This document shows positions 8,874-16,437 of a stretch of 17,534 nucleotides of DNA, in pieces (within the stretch, counting starts at the first letter, position 1; every line of letters starts with the position of its first letter). The DNA is taken from contig JALSNT010000088.1 of assembly GCA_026986885.1 (NCBI GenBank), positions 1 through 17,534 of the forward strand, in the 5' to 3' direction. The position numbers were made by a program, and so were the translations under genes. The notes beneath the pieces were generated by a model. It had not been told where the DNA came from. It was given only the letters and a program-made list of their open reading frames with translations, and did no database searches. This stretch comes from Desulfobulbaceae bacterium (GTDB taxonomy: Bacteria > Desulfobacterota > Desulfobulbia > Desulfobulbales > Desulfobulbaceae).

Positions 8874-8983
8874 GGTAATGATAGTTATTCTTTTCTGATA
8901 AAATACACTTTATATTTCAGGTAATTATGCAACAGGAAGACTGATGGTAGATTTGCGAAAAAGGCGATGCTGCAAGGGCGGGA

Positions 8984-9018
8984 TGAGAATATTCTCAGGT
9001 GGGGTGAGAGTATTCTCA
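8984..9018. promoter_or_regulatory. Tandem palindromes, probable sigma-54 activator sites
   Basis: TGAGAATATTCTCA (8984-8997) is a perfect 14-bp palindrome; TGAGAGTATTCTCA (9005-9018) differs at one base. They are 21 bp apart, two helical turns, so they face the same side of DNA. They lie about 144 and 165 bp upstream of the predicted transcription start of the PilJ/PilZ gene, a normal enhancer distance. The second site contains the stop codon of the NtrC-type gene (9016-9018), whose product is the obvious candidate binder. Confidence 0.65.
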
Positions 9019-10371
9019 GATTTGGATATCCAGTTTTTTTATCCGGTAGCGCAGTTTGTGGGGGGCGATATTGAGGAGTTGGGCCGCCAGGGTGACATTG
9101 CCGTCTGTCCGGCGCAGGGCCTGTTCAATAACCAGCCGGGTTGCGCCGTCATAATCAAGGTTCTCCGGGGACGCCTGGCAGTCGGCAGGTGCGGCTTGCG
9201 CCCCGGCCCTGGGCAGCGGCAGGTGTTGGGGCAAAATTTCACCGCCTTGTTCAAGGAGACTGATCCGTTCCATGACGTTGCGCAGTTCCCGTACGTTGCC
9301 GGGCCAGTCATAGGCGAGCAGCAGCTCTTGTGCTTTTTGTGAGACAGCGGTGAACCGTTTGCCGGTTTTTTGATTGAACAGTTCCATGAAATGATTGAAA
9401 ATAGGTAAAATATCCTCTACCCGTTCGCGCAGGGGCGGGACGGCAATGCTGATGACATTGAGCCGGAAGAAAAGGTCCTGCCGGAAAAGCCCGGAGGAAA
9501 CAGCCTCTTCAAGGTTCAGGTTGGTGGCGGCGATAATACGGGCGCTCACCGAGATTTTTCTGTTGCCGCCGACCCGGTAAAAGCTCCTGTCTTCAAGCAC
9601 GCTGAGCAGTTTGGCCTGAGCGGCAAGGGGCATGACGCCGATCTCATCAAGGAACAGGGTACCGTCGGCCGCTTCTTCAAAGCGACCCTTTCTGCCGCCG
9701 CTCCTGGCGCCGGTAAAGGCCCCCCTGCCATAACCAAAGAGTTCGCTTTCGACCAGTTCCCCGGCAATGGCGCCGCAGTTGACGGTGACAAACGGCCCCT
9801 GGTTATCGGGACCGGCAAAGTGGATTTGCCTGGCCAGCATCCCTTTCCCACACCCGGTTTCACCGGTAATGAGGATCGGTGTTTCTCTGGAACCGGCAAT
9901 TTTATCGATAAGTTCTGATATTTCCCGCATAACCGGGCTGCTGCCGATGAACATGTTTTCATGCCGTCGGCGCTCGTTTTGCTGCAGGACATGGAGCCGG
10001 TTTTTCAGGATGCTGTTTTCCAGGGCGTTGTTCACCGTTACCAGCAGTCCCTGGCGGTCAACCGGCTTGACCAGATAATCGTATGCACCAAATTTTACGG
10101 CATCGACAACCGTTCGTATCTCCTGGTGGGCGGTGACCATAATGACAACCGTGTCCGGAGCCGTCTGTTTTATCCGCTTGAGTACCTCCAGGCCGTCCAT
10201 GTCCGGCAGGCCGATATCAAGAAGAACAAGGTCTGGTTCATGTTCTGCGAGTCGGGCAAGCCCTTGGGCCGCGTTTGAGGCCGTCGCCACCTCATGGTCC
10301 TCCGCCAGAATCATGGCAAAGGCCCGGCTGATACTTGGATCATCATCAATGACAAGGATATTTGTGTTCAT
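9016..10371 (-). CDS. NtrC-family sigma-54-dependent response regulator
   Basis: Activator of 451 residues. The receiver (about 3-118) has D10/D11, phospho-acceptor D52 (LLDIGLP), T80 and K102. The AAA+ domain (about 140-375) has Walker A GETGCGKG (170-177), an intact GAFTGA sigma-54 contact loop (217-222), Walker B GTLFLDEIG (237-245) and the arginine segment FRQDLFFRL. A Fis-type helix-turn-helix is at the C-terminus (about 421-447, DGNVTLAAQLLN). The frame stays open to 10512, but the receiver begins right after the ATG at 10371, which sits 10 bp after the stop of the kinase gene, so this start is preferred. It forms an operon with the upstream NtrB-like kinase. It probably activates the PilJ/PilZ chemoreceptor promoter through 8984-9018. 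Confidence 0.94.
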   Translation of the reverse strand: MNTNILVIDDDPSISRAFAMILAEDHEVATASNAAQGLARLAEHEPDLVLLDIGLPDMDGLEVLKRIKQTAPDTVVIMVTAHQEIRTVVDAVKFGAYDYLVKPVDRQGLLVTVNNALENSILKNRLHVLQQNERRRHENMFIGSSPVMREISELIDKIAGSRETPILITGETGCGKGMLARQIHFAGPDNQGPFVTVNCGAIAGELVESELFGYGRGAFTGARSGGRKGRFEEAADGTLFLDEIGVMPLAAQAKLLSVLEDRSFYRVGGNRKISVSARIIAATNLNLEEAVSSGLFRQDLFFRLNVISIAVPPLRERVEDILPIFNHFMELFNQKTGKRFTAVSQKAQELLLAYDWPGNVRELRNVMERISLLEQGGEILPQHLPLPRAGAQAAPADCQASPENLDYDGATRLVIEQALRRTDGNVTLAAQLLNIAPHKLRYRIKKLDIQI

Positions 10372-10381
10372 TTGCCTGCCC

Positions 10382-11161
10382 TTAGGCGCCGACCCTGTCG
10401 GCAGATGATGGATAAGCACAGGGAAGTTCAAAAACAAAAACGGTCGCTCCTTTCCTGCCGGAGCGGCAGAAAATCGTGCCGCCATGACGCTCGACAATCC
10501 GCCGGGCAACAAAGAGACCCAGGCCGGGATGGTTTTCCCTGGTTGAAAAAAATGGATTGAAGATCCGTTCTTTGAGTTTAATATCGAGTCCGGCCCCGCT
10601 GTCCATGCAGGTGATGATCACCTTGTCGCCGGCAGCGGCACGGCAATGCTCCAGGGATGTCGCAAGTGTCAGGGTTCCATTGTCTCCTATGGACTCCGCC
10701 CCGTTACGAATAAGATTGCCGACAACCTGCTGCAGCGCTTTACGGTTGCCGGTCACCGGGGAGAGATCCGGTGCCGGGGAAAAAGATGCCTTGATCCGGG
10801 CCTTGGTCATACCGGGTTGCCGGAGCAGGAGCATATCCTGTATAATGGCATTGATATCCACAGGTTCAAGGGAACCATCGTCCTGCATAAAATCCAGGAC
10901 CCGGGTGATAGTGTCGGTTATCAGGCGCACGTTTTCTTTTATCTCCGCCAGCATTTCCAGCTCCTGCTCCGAACGGGCAAAGCGTTTCGGGTCTGCCAGG
11001 ATATCGGCAAAGAGCATGATGGCGGTCAGGGGGTTGCGCACCTGATGGGCGAGTCCTCCGGCCAGACCGGCCAGGGTTAGCAACCGGTCGGCGGATTCCA
11101 GTAATGCGCAGGAGGCTGGACAGGGTTGTGGTGATTTGTTTTTGCTGGTATTGTTGCTCAT
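10382..11161 (-). CDS. Soluble NtrB-like histidine kinase
   Basis: Short kinase of 259 residues with no membrane segment and no recognisable PAS or other sensor domain. The H-box has H39 in GLAHQVRNPLTA, the NtrB/AtoS type. The ATPase core has an N-box (NLIRNGAESI), G1 (DSGAGLD), F-box (FNPFFSTREN) and G2 (GLGL). The roughly 25-residue N-terminus contains C14 and C18 in PCPASC. It is followed after 10 bp by the NtrC-type regulator, which must be its partner. With no sensor domain, input probably comes from another protein. The ATG at 11161 has only a weak ribosome site. Upstream is a 369-bp gap shared with the divergent gene at 11531. Confidence 0.92.
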   Translation of the reverse strand: MSNNTSKNKSPQPCPASCALLESADRLLTLAGLAGGLAHQVRNPLTAIMLFADILADPKRFARSEQELEMLAEIKENVRLITDTITRVLDFMQDDGSLEPVDINAIIQDMLLLRQPGMTKARIKASFSPAPDLSPVTGNRKALQQVVGNLIRNGAESIGDNGTLTLATSLEHCRAAAGDKVIITCMDSGAGLDIKLKERIFNPFFSTRENHPGLGLFVARRIVERHGGTIFCRSGRKGATVFVFELPCAYPSSADRVGA

Positions 11162-11530
11162 CTCTGCCGTGTTTTTGCATGCCGGTTAAAGCAGGCACTT
11201 TTTCTTATTAAGAGTAAACAATGAATCGGCAGTGAAGTCAATCGCATGACCGAACAAAGAAGGACCTCGCTTTGGGAAGAAGTATTTTTTTGATCTTTTG
11301 TCTATTGGTCCGCAGTCAGCGCAGCCGGAAGACAGCGCTTTATTCACAGCCTGTCTGAGAAAGGTTGTTATTTACCTGGAAATGATTATCTTACCTGAAT
11401 TGAGCGTTTCACTCATCTGCAATTTATTTTAGAATTCTGGGGCCGGGTTGTTGGCCTGTATCGCTTTGCCGCGTTTTCACCGTAACCGCAGACCGAACCG
11501 GACAACCCTTCTCGTACAGGTGGGAATTTC
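11162..11530. other. Divergent intergenic region without a gene
   Basis: 369 bp between the leftward kinase and the rightward exported protein. No convincing ORF, sigma-54 site or RNA was found. The only structure recognised is the partial dispersed repeat at 11393-11422. Promoters for both flanking genes must lie here but could not be placed with confidence. Confidence 0.6.
11393..11422. repeat. Partial copy of the dispersed element at 907-1130
   Basis: This 30-bp stretch matches 911-941 at 28 of 31 aligned positions with one gap; the shared core is AATTGAGCGTTTCAC followed by CATCTGCAA. The right-hand arms of the full element are not present, so it is a truncated copy or a single end. It lies 109 bp upstream of the exported-protein start codon. 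Confidence 0.6.
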
Positions 11531-12589
11531 ATGGCAAATATAAAAAAAATGATCGTTGCTCTGCCGCTCCTGCTGGTGGTGATCGGCTTGTCCGCGGCCT
11601 CCATGGCTCCTGCCGCCGAGGTGGACAGCTTCACCGATCGCCATGAGCTTGCCGATTCAAGAGCGGCCCTGAATCTTGTCGTCAATCGCTGGCTGGCAGA
11701 GGCGCTGGTGACTGCAAATGAGCAATCCATATTTCAATTAGGCGATACTGCAGGCGTTGATTATTGCAATCAGGAGAAGCTGTTGGCTGCGCTCAAAGAC
11801 AAGTTGACCGGATTTATCGTCGGTAAACTGGAAGCGCAGGTCACCGACAGTGATGATCTGGACACCATTTCTGTTGCATTTGACCATTCGATTTACCGGG
11901 ATTTTGAATTTACCGAATCGCCGACGATTTCACTTACCAAACATCTGGCCCCGCTGCTGCGCATAGGTGACGTCTATTTAGGCGCCGACAAGTTCGGCCA
12001 TTTTTTTACCGAAGGTTTTTCCTATTATGAAATGTATTCGGCGATGGATCAGTATTCAGCGCTTGAATTCGGCGATTTGAGCGAAAGCACCTTTTATGGA
12101 GAATTCACCACCGGCGTTTTTTCCTATGCCGATCTGGCCGCCAATCTCAACGGCCTTCGTTTCTGGAATCAGGTCCTGGGATTAAAGGCGGATCCCGTTT
12201 CCGGCACCGAGGTGACCAGGCCGTTTGTCCGGTGCCAAGATAAAAAATGGCGGCTGACGAGAGAATTTGACTGGCGGGATTATGTTGATCCGACATGGGA
12301 TGAGGCGATAAACTGCAGTGCCTTTCGCAATGAAATTTTACTTGCCAAGGTAAAAAAACGAATTGCCGACACCAGTCATGGCAAGAGCTGCCCTCTGGTG
12401 AAGGTAGACAGACAGTCTTTGGAAAAAAAATACGGAGATCTGCTTCCCTATATTTTTAATCCCGATGGTAACAAGGTCCTGCAGGAACCGCTGAAACCGA
12501 AATTTGAACTGTACTGGTCAACGATAGTGGGGCGTTTAAAGCTGTCTACCTTGTTCGGCTCGGAACCTGGGAAAAAACTCGTTCAATAA
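11531..12589 (+). CDS. Exported protein of unknown function
   Basis: A 352-residue protein I cannot assign to a named family. It begins with a basic segment and hydrophobic stretch (about 7-28) ending in Ala-rich sequence, consistent with a signal peptide cleaved near A29, so it is probably periplasmic. A striking motif GADKFGHFFTEGFSYY (151-166) contains D153, K154 and H157, which could be catalytic or metal-binding. Four cysteines (79, 235, 262 and one near 286) could form two disulfides after export. No membrane segments follow the leader. AGGTGGG upstream of the ATG supports the start. It is transcribed alone, between the two NtrC-type systems and convergent with the second. Its expression may be controlled by either neighbour, but no binding site was found. 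Confidence 0.85.
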   Translation: MANIKKMIVALPLLLVVIGLSAASMAPAAEVDSFTDRHELADSRAALNLVVNRWLAEALVTANEQSIFQLGDTAGVDYCNQEKLLAALKDKLTGFIVGKLEAQVTDSDDLDTISVAFDHSIYRDFEFTESPTISLTKHLAPLLRIGDVYLGADKFGHFFTEGFSYYEMYSAMDQYSALEFGDLSESTFYGEFTTGVFSYADLAANLNGLRFWNQVLGLKADPVSGTEVTRPFVRCQDKKWRLTREFDWRDYVDPTWDEAINCSAFRNEILLAKVKKRIADTSHGKSCPLVKVDRQSLEKKYGDLLPYIFNPDGNKVLQEPLKPKFELYWSTIVGRLKLSTLFGSEPGKKLVQ

Positions 12590-12618
12590 GCTGATTGCCC
12601 TCATTAATTTTTTCTTTT

Positions 12619-13965
12619 TTACAACTCAATATGATGCAGTTTCATTTTTTCCCACAGGTTTTTTCTGCTGATGCCCAGTAGTGCCGCCGCCTTTGTCCGG
12701 TTGCCTTTTGTCATGGCCAGGGCAGCCAGCACACATTTTTTTTCAGTTTTGGCCAGGGCGTTGCTTAAGTTGACCGCTTCTTCTTTGCCATGCCCTGCGG
12801 CTATATACGGATTGAGGTCCGAGGGCAGATCCTGCCGGCTGATGATTGGGTTCGGGGCCAGGACCGAGGCCCGTTCAATAATGTTTTTCAGCTCCCGGAC
12901 ATTGCCCGGAAAATCATAGTCAAGCAGGGCCTGCATGGCTTCTGCCGACAGGCTCAGGTGTTCGCCCCTTTTGGCGCTGAATTCCCGGAGGAAAAAATTT
13001 ACCAGCAGGGGAATGTCCTCAACCCTTTGCCGCAGCGGCGGCATGGTCAGAGGGATGACCGAGATCCGGTAGAGCAGGTCACGGCGAAAACGTCCGGCCC
13101 GAGCTTCCTTTTCCAGGTCTTTAGCCGTGGAACAGAGCAGGCGGACATCCACCTTGATCGTTCGGGTGCCGCCGACCCGTTCAAATTCACCCTCCTGGAG
13201 AATCCGCAGCAGTTTTACCTGCAGCGGCATGGGCATGTCGCCTATCTCGTCGAGAAGCAGGGTGCCGCCGTCGGCCATTTCAAAGCGGCCCCTTCGTCTG
13301 TTCCGGGCGCCGGTAAAGGCGCCTTTTTCATGGCCGAACAACTCCGATTCGATCAGTCCTTCCGGGATGGCCGCGCAGTTGACACGGATATAAGGCTTTT
13401 TTGCCCGCCGACCGGCCAGGTGCAGTGCCCGTGCCGCCAGTTCCTTGCCGGTCCCGGATTCGCCGGTGATCAGGACGCTGGAATCAGTGGGGCCGGCCTG
13501 TTGTATTCGTTGATGAACCCGGCTCATGGCCTCACTGTCGCCGATAATCTTGTGGCGGGACTGCCGGCAGCAGTCCTCAAAAGACGCGCAGCGGGCCTTG
13601 ACCGACTGCATCTCGAAGATGCGATTGACGCGGATAATGAGATCATCCATGTCAAATGGTTTGAGGATATAGTCGGAAGCGCCCTTTTTCAGGCAGTCAA
13701 TAGCGTCGTCTACGCTTCCATAGGCGGTCATCATGATGACATCGGTATAATTTTCCGGTTCCTTGAGGTGTTTGAGAAGATCAAGCCCGCCGAGTTCGGG
13801 CATGCGGATATCGGAGATGACAAGATGATAATTGATATGTGCTATTTTCTGCAGTGCTTTTTTCCCGTTTACCACGGCATCGACTTCCCATTGCCTGCGC
13901 TTGAGTGCATCTTGAATGGTGATGCGCATTATTTCATCGTCTTCAACAAGCAGTATTCTTGGCAT
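12619..13965 (-). CDS. NtrC-family response regulator partnered with the haem sensor kinase
   Basis: Sigma-54 activator of 448 residues. The receiver (about 3-115) has D9/D10, phospho-acceptor D52 (ISDIRMP), T80 and K102. The AAA+ domain has Walker A GESGTGKE (168-175), an intact GAFTGA loop (215-220), Walker B GTLLLDEIGD (from 234) and the FRRDLLYRI segment. The linker carries three cysteines (126, 132, 133). A Fis-type HTH (about 418-446, GNRTKAAALLGISRKNL) ends the protein. The ATG starts 2 bp after the kinase stop, so the two are translationally coupled. It is the best candidate to bind the GTTACC-N4-GGTAAC sites at 15624-15672 and 16337-16386 and so activate napD and the cytochrome operon. 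Confidence 0.94.
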   Translation of the reverse strand: MPRILLVEDDEIMRITIQDALKRRQWEVDAVVNGKKALQKIAHINYHLVISDIRMPELGGLDLLKHLKEPENYTDVIMMTAYGSVDDAIDCLKKGASDYILKPFDMDDLIIRVNRIFEMQSVKARCASFEDCCRQSRHKIIGDSEAMSRVHQRIQQAGPTDSSVLITGESGTGKELAARALHLAGRRAKKPYIRVNCAAIPEGLIESELFGHEKGAFTGARNRRRGRFEMADGGTLLLDEIGDMPMPLQVKLLRILQEGEFERVGGTRTIKVDVRLLCSTAKDLEKEARAGRFRRDLLYRISVIPLTMPPLRQRVEDIPLLVNFFLREFSAKRGEHLSLSAEAMQALLDYDFPGNVRELKNIIERASVLAPNPIISRQDLPSDLNPYIAAGHGKEEAVNLSNALAKTEKKCVLAALAMTKGNRTKAAALLGISRKNLWEKMKLHHIEL

Positions 13966-13967
13966 AA

Positions 13968-15548
13968 TCAGGATTCCTGATGTTCAAGAGGGCAGTCGTG
14001 GTCCGCAGGCAGAGTGATGGTGAAGATGGCCCCGTGCCCCTCCTTGCTGCCGGCAATCAGGGTCCCTCCCATTTTTTCGACCTGGGCATAACTGACGGCT
14101 AACCCCAGACCGGTACCCACCCCGACGTCTTTGGTGGTAAAAAAAGGATCGAAAATTTTATCGAGAATGTCCGCTGGAATTCCGGGGCCGGTATCCTCAA
14201 TGGTTATTTTCAGGCAGTTATCTACCGCCTTGCTGCGCACATACAGTGAACCGCCTTCATCTCCCATGGCCTGGATAGCGTTCAAGCCGATATTGACAAT
14301 GGTTTGCCGCAGGGCTTCCACATCAATGCAGTATTTTTTGTTTAATTCCAACCCAAGATGCAGGTTAATGGTATGCAGCCGGTAGCCAAGCAGTTCAAAA
14401 CATTCACGGATGATGCGGTCGACATCGTGTTTTTTTAAGTTGAGCGGCGTCTTGCGGCCAAAATGAAGGAGTTGCTGCATGGTATGTTCTATGCGGCGCA
14501 GTCCCTTGTCCAGCAGAGGTAAATATCTGACGAGAAGTTCCTGGTTGTAAGGATTTTCGCTCAGGGCCTTGACGCAGTTAAGAAGACCGCCCAGCGGATT
14601 GTTGACCTCATGGGCAATGCCGGAGGTCAACAGACCGAATGCTGCCATTTTTTCATTTTGAAAAGCCAGTTTTTTGGCTTTATCCAGGGTTTGTCGAGAG
14701 GAATCCAGACGACAGCAAAGCTCATAAAAGGTATCGTTGATAGTGTCTATCTCATCCTTGACCTGCTTGTGCTCCGGTTGTTTAACCGGCTGGTCGGGAT
14801 AGCGGGCCATGTCTTTGGTCAGCCGGGCGAGGGGACGGGAAACCAGGGTTGAAAAAAGCCAGATCAGGGTTGCGGAAACAATAACGATGGAGAAAATGCC
14901 GTAGCCGATGATTGAGCGATTGTTTTCGGCAATCATTTGATCGGCCCAGCTGATGGGAATAGTGATACTGAGGGCGCCGCGAATATCACCAATCTTGTAC
15001 CCCTGGCGCGCATGGCAACTCAGGCATGACCCTTCAACAGTCAGGGGAACGACATAACGCAGAATGTGGTTATCACCGTTGCTTTCAATGGAGATAATTT
15101 CCTTTTTACCCTGCTGTTCAATTGCAAGCAGGCTCTTTTTTTCAAACGTATCAGGGGCATTAGCCGGATTTATCGGTTTGAGGCTGGTGACCCGGAACAT
15201 ATACCAGTTTCCCCGGCTCGCATATTCGGAGAGTTCCCGGGTGACCATGGCCGGGTTGCGCTTGACATACAGTTGTCCGTTGGTTCCCTGTACCACGGGA
15301 TTGTCTAAAAACGGATTGGGTCGGGCGGTTTCAGTTTCCACCACATAAAGACCGTGATGATCGGCCACCCATTTACGGGTAAGCAGGATCTGTTTGTGCA
15401 ACATTCTGGCCTGCTGTTTTGCCTGGCCATAGATAAGGTCGTGCTGAATGCGGGATGAATTAAAGAGCAGAAGACTATACGAGCAGAGGAGAATGGCACC
15501 GATGGCAATAATAAATTTTCCCTGCAGCTTCACGATAAGTGACCTCAC
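13968..15548 (-). CDS. Membrane histidine kinase with periplasmic haem c (Tll0287/DUF3365-like) sensor
   Basis: Sensor kinase of 526 residues. TM1 is about 11-30 and TM2 about 213-236. The periplasmic region (about 35-208) resembles Tll0287-like (DUF3365) domains: it has NPxLDNP-type sequence near 79-84 and CLSCH at 175-179 followed by [18 protein letters not shown], the usual haem c-attachment context. HAMP, HisKA (H313 in [13 protein letters not shown]) and ATPase domains follow (N423; [21 protein letters not shown]). The predicted start is GTG at 15548; a second GTG at 15533 has a better GAGG site and is an alternative. A covalently bound haem facing the periplasm suggests sensing of redox state, NO or O2. 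It is encoded with its NtrC-type partner and divergently from a napD-cytochrome cluster. Confidence 0.93.
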   Translation of the reverse strand: MRSLIVKLQGKFIIAIGAILLCSYSLLLFNSSRIQHDLIYGQAKQQARMLHKQILLTRKWVADHHGLYVVETETARPNPFLDNPVVQGTNGQLYVKRNPAMVTRELSEYASRGNWYMFRVTSLKPINPANAPDTFEKKSLLAIEQQGKKEIISIESNGDNHILRYVVPLTVEGSCLSCHARQGYKIGDIRGALSITIPISWADQMIAENNRSIIGYGIFSIVIVSATLIWLFSTLVSRPLARLTKDMARYPDQPVKQPEHKQVKDEIDTINDTFYELCCRLDSSRQTLDKAKKLAFQNEKMAAFGLLTSGIAHEVNNPLGGLLNCVKALSENPYNQELLVRYLPLLDKGLRRIEHTMQQLLHFGRKTPLNLKKHDVDRIIRECFELLGYRLHTINLHLGLELNKKYCIDVEALRQTIVNIGLNAIQAMGDEGGSLYVRSKAVDNCLKITIEDTGPGIPADILDKIFDPFFTTKDVGVGTGLGLAVSYAQVEKMGGTLIAGSKEGHGAIFTITLPADHDCPLEHQES

Positions 15549-15591
15549 ATGAAAAAACCGGTTTGTTCAGGAGTTAGTTGTGCATGCGAGT

Positions 15592-15604
15592 GGTAATAGT
15601 TACC
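15592..15604. promoter_or_regulatory. Additional GGTAA/TTACC palindrome
   Basis: GGTAA-TAG-TTACC uses the same half-site as the activator sites that follow but in the opposite order. Its centre is about 33.5 bp from the centre of the next site, continuing the same helical phase. It sits 44 bp upstream of the kinase GTG and could serve autoregulation. Confidence 0.4.
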
Positions 15605-15623
15605 AGAATCGCTCAAATTATGA

Positions 15624-15672
15624 GTTACCCACAGGTAACATATTTTTTTAAAAGATGATACCTGTTGGTAAC
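15624..15672. promoter_or_regulatory. Paired activator sites upstream of napD promoter
   Basis: Site 1 is GTTACCCACAGGTAAC (15624-15639), a perfect GTTACC-N4-GGTAAC palindrome. Site 2 is GATACCTGTTGGTAAC (15657-15672), with one half-site base changed. They are 33 bp apart, about three helical turns, and centred near -119 and -86 from the predicted start of the sigma-54 promoter at 15723. This matches the architecture of NtrC-type enhancers; the regulator at 12619-13965 is the likely binder. Confidence 0.65.
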
Positions 15673-15722
15673 AATTATCTTTCTTGTAAGGTGTATCTTA
15701 TTATAAATGCAGGAGATTTTTT

Positions 15723-15740
15723 TTGGAATGTTTTTTGCTT
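15723..15740 (+). promoter_or_regulatory. Sigma-54 promoter for napD transcript
   Basis: TTGGAATGTTTTTTGCTT has the invariant GG (15725-15726) and GC (15737-15738) ten bases apart with a TTGC -12 box. The -24 box is weaker (TTGGAA rather than TTGGCA). Transcription would start near 15750, giving a leader of about 350 nt before napD. Confidence 0.65.
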
Positions 15741-15789
15741 TTTATAGAATGGAAGAGGAGACAGACAGCTTTTGCCTGCATGGGATAAA

Positions 15790-15962
15790 CGTAACCGTTC
15801 ACCGAGATGCTGGTTCGCCTGCATTACCTGCATAACGTAAACGTTTACCAGTGCCCCACGGAGTCTTCGCTTACCTATTCGTTCAAGCAGGCCGACGAGT
15901 CTATAGCCCGCTATGTGAGGAGGCCTGATCGGACGAAGATGGGGTGCTGGTGAACGTTTACG
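15790..15962 (+). other. Structured leader element with competing repeats
   Basis: The segment 15836-15858 can pair with 15940-15962 over 23 consecutive bases in the rightward RNA: 20 Watson-Crick pairs and three G-U pairs. On the opposite strand those three would be A-C mismatches, so the rightward RNA is the better-folding one. The loop of 81 nt contains CAGGCC/GGCCTG. A third copy of the arm core, CGTAACCGTTCACC (15790-15803), could pair with 15949-15962 at 13 of 14 positions, competing with the main stem. The core at 15837-15848, GTAAACGTTTAC, is also a perfect DNA palindrome, so protein-binding sites or a mobile palindromic repeat are alternatives. Together with the region to 16102 it forms a 554-bp gap between the kinase and napD. 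Confidence 0.5.
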
Positions 15963-16030
15963 GATAAACCATCATGCCATGGCGGCACAGCAAATAATTC
16001 AGGTAAAACAGAGGATACAACCTGAATAGA

Positions 16031-16072
16031 CTGTCATCTGCCTTCTGTCCTCTGACTTCTGTTCTCTGTTAC
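16031..16072 (+). repeat. Six-copy degenerate heptanucleotide repeat
   Basis: Six consecutive 7-nt units each start with CTG and are pyrimidine-rich: CTGTCAT, CTGCCTT, CTGTCCT, CTGACTT, CTGTTCT, CTGTTAC. They end 30 bp before the preferred napD start, within the untranslated leader. Confidence 0.7.
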
Positions 16073-16102
16073 GAATAAACGTGCATGGAAAATGGGGGAT
16101 CC

Positions 16103-16351
16103 ATGGCTGTTGGTGGCGTCGTGATAACCGTCGAACCTGACGACTGTAAGGAAATGGAAATTTTTCTGCAGGGATTCCCGGAATTAACCATATACGGCAG
16201 TGATGAAAAGGGGAATATCATCGGCAGAATACGAGGTGTTGATCCAGGAGTCGTCGAGCAGATTGTTCGGAAAATTCAATCCATGGATGTTGTTTCCACT
16301 GTCAGTCTTACCTATTTTGTTCATAACGATGACACTGTTACCAAAAGGTAG
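16103..16351 (+). CDS. napD: NapD-like chaperone for periplasmic nitrate reductase maturation
   Basis: Small protein of 82 residues with the ferredoxin-like pattern of the NapD family: GGVVITVEPDDC at the N-terminus (NapD proteins begin with a similar strand followed by V.P), a central F/G-rich turn (FPELTIYGSDEKGNIIGRI), then an I-x-x-M-DVVSTVSLTY segment. NapD binds the twin-arginine leader of NapA in the cytoplasm and delays export until the molybdenum cofactor is inserted. There is no signal peptide, as expected. The frame is open from an ATG at 16085, but the ATG at 16103 has GGGGGA just upstream and fits the family length, so it is preferred. NapA is not in the window. Similarity is by pattern, so a chaperone for another molybdoenzyme remains possible. 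Confidence 0.75.
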   Translation: MAVGGVVITVEPDDCKEMEIFLQGFPELTIYGSDEKGNIIGRIRGVDPGVVEQIVRKIQSMDVVSTVSLTYFVHNDDTVTKR

Positions 16352-16386
16352 CATCGTCCAGGAACAACCTGCTACCGGCACGTAGC
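16337..16386. promoter_or_regulatory. Paired activator sites upstream of cytochrome promoter
   Basis: GTTACCAAAAGGTAGC (16337-16352) covers the napD stop codon, and GCTACCGGCACGTAGC (16371-16386) follows 34 bp later. Both fit GTTACC-N4-GGTAAC imperfectly (11 and 9 of 12 half-site bases). They are centred about -120 and -86 from the predicted start of the promoter at 16438, almost exactly as at the napD promoter. Confidence 0.55.
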
Positions 16387-16437
16387 ACTAAATGTGCCCT
16401 TTTCTGATAATATATTGATTTAACAATGAAATATTTT

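Noticed and set aside
10372..10512. N-terminal extension of the NtrC-type gene up to 10512
   Set aside because: It overlaps the kinase coding region in another frame, and the receiver fold begins exactly at the ATG at 10371.
12790..13980. Long plus-strand ORF of 396 codons
   Set aside because: It lies antisense to the fully convincing NtrC-type gene, and its translation shows no domain or motif.
15807..15953. 48-codon ORF starting with ATG inside the napD leader
   Set aside because: No ribosome site, no recognisable similarity, and its ends fall inside the repeat arms; pairing explains the sequence better.
15741..16102. c-di-GMP (GEMM) riboswitch in the napD leader
   Set aside because: Such switches occur near cytochrome genes in this phylum, but the conserved GEMM core motifs were not found.
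16377..16404. Terminator-like GGCAC/GTGCC stem followed by CTTTT after napD
   Set aside because: The stem is only 5 bp with a 12-nt loop and a short T-run, and it overlaps the second activator site, which explains the symmetry better.
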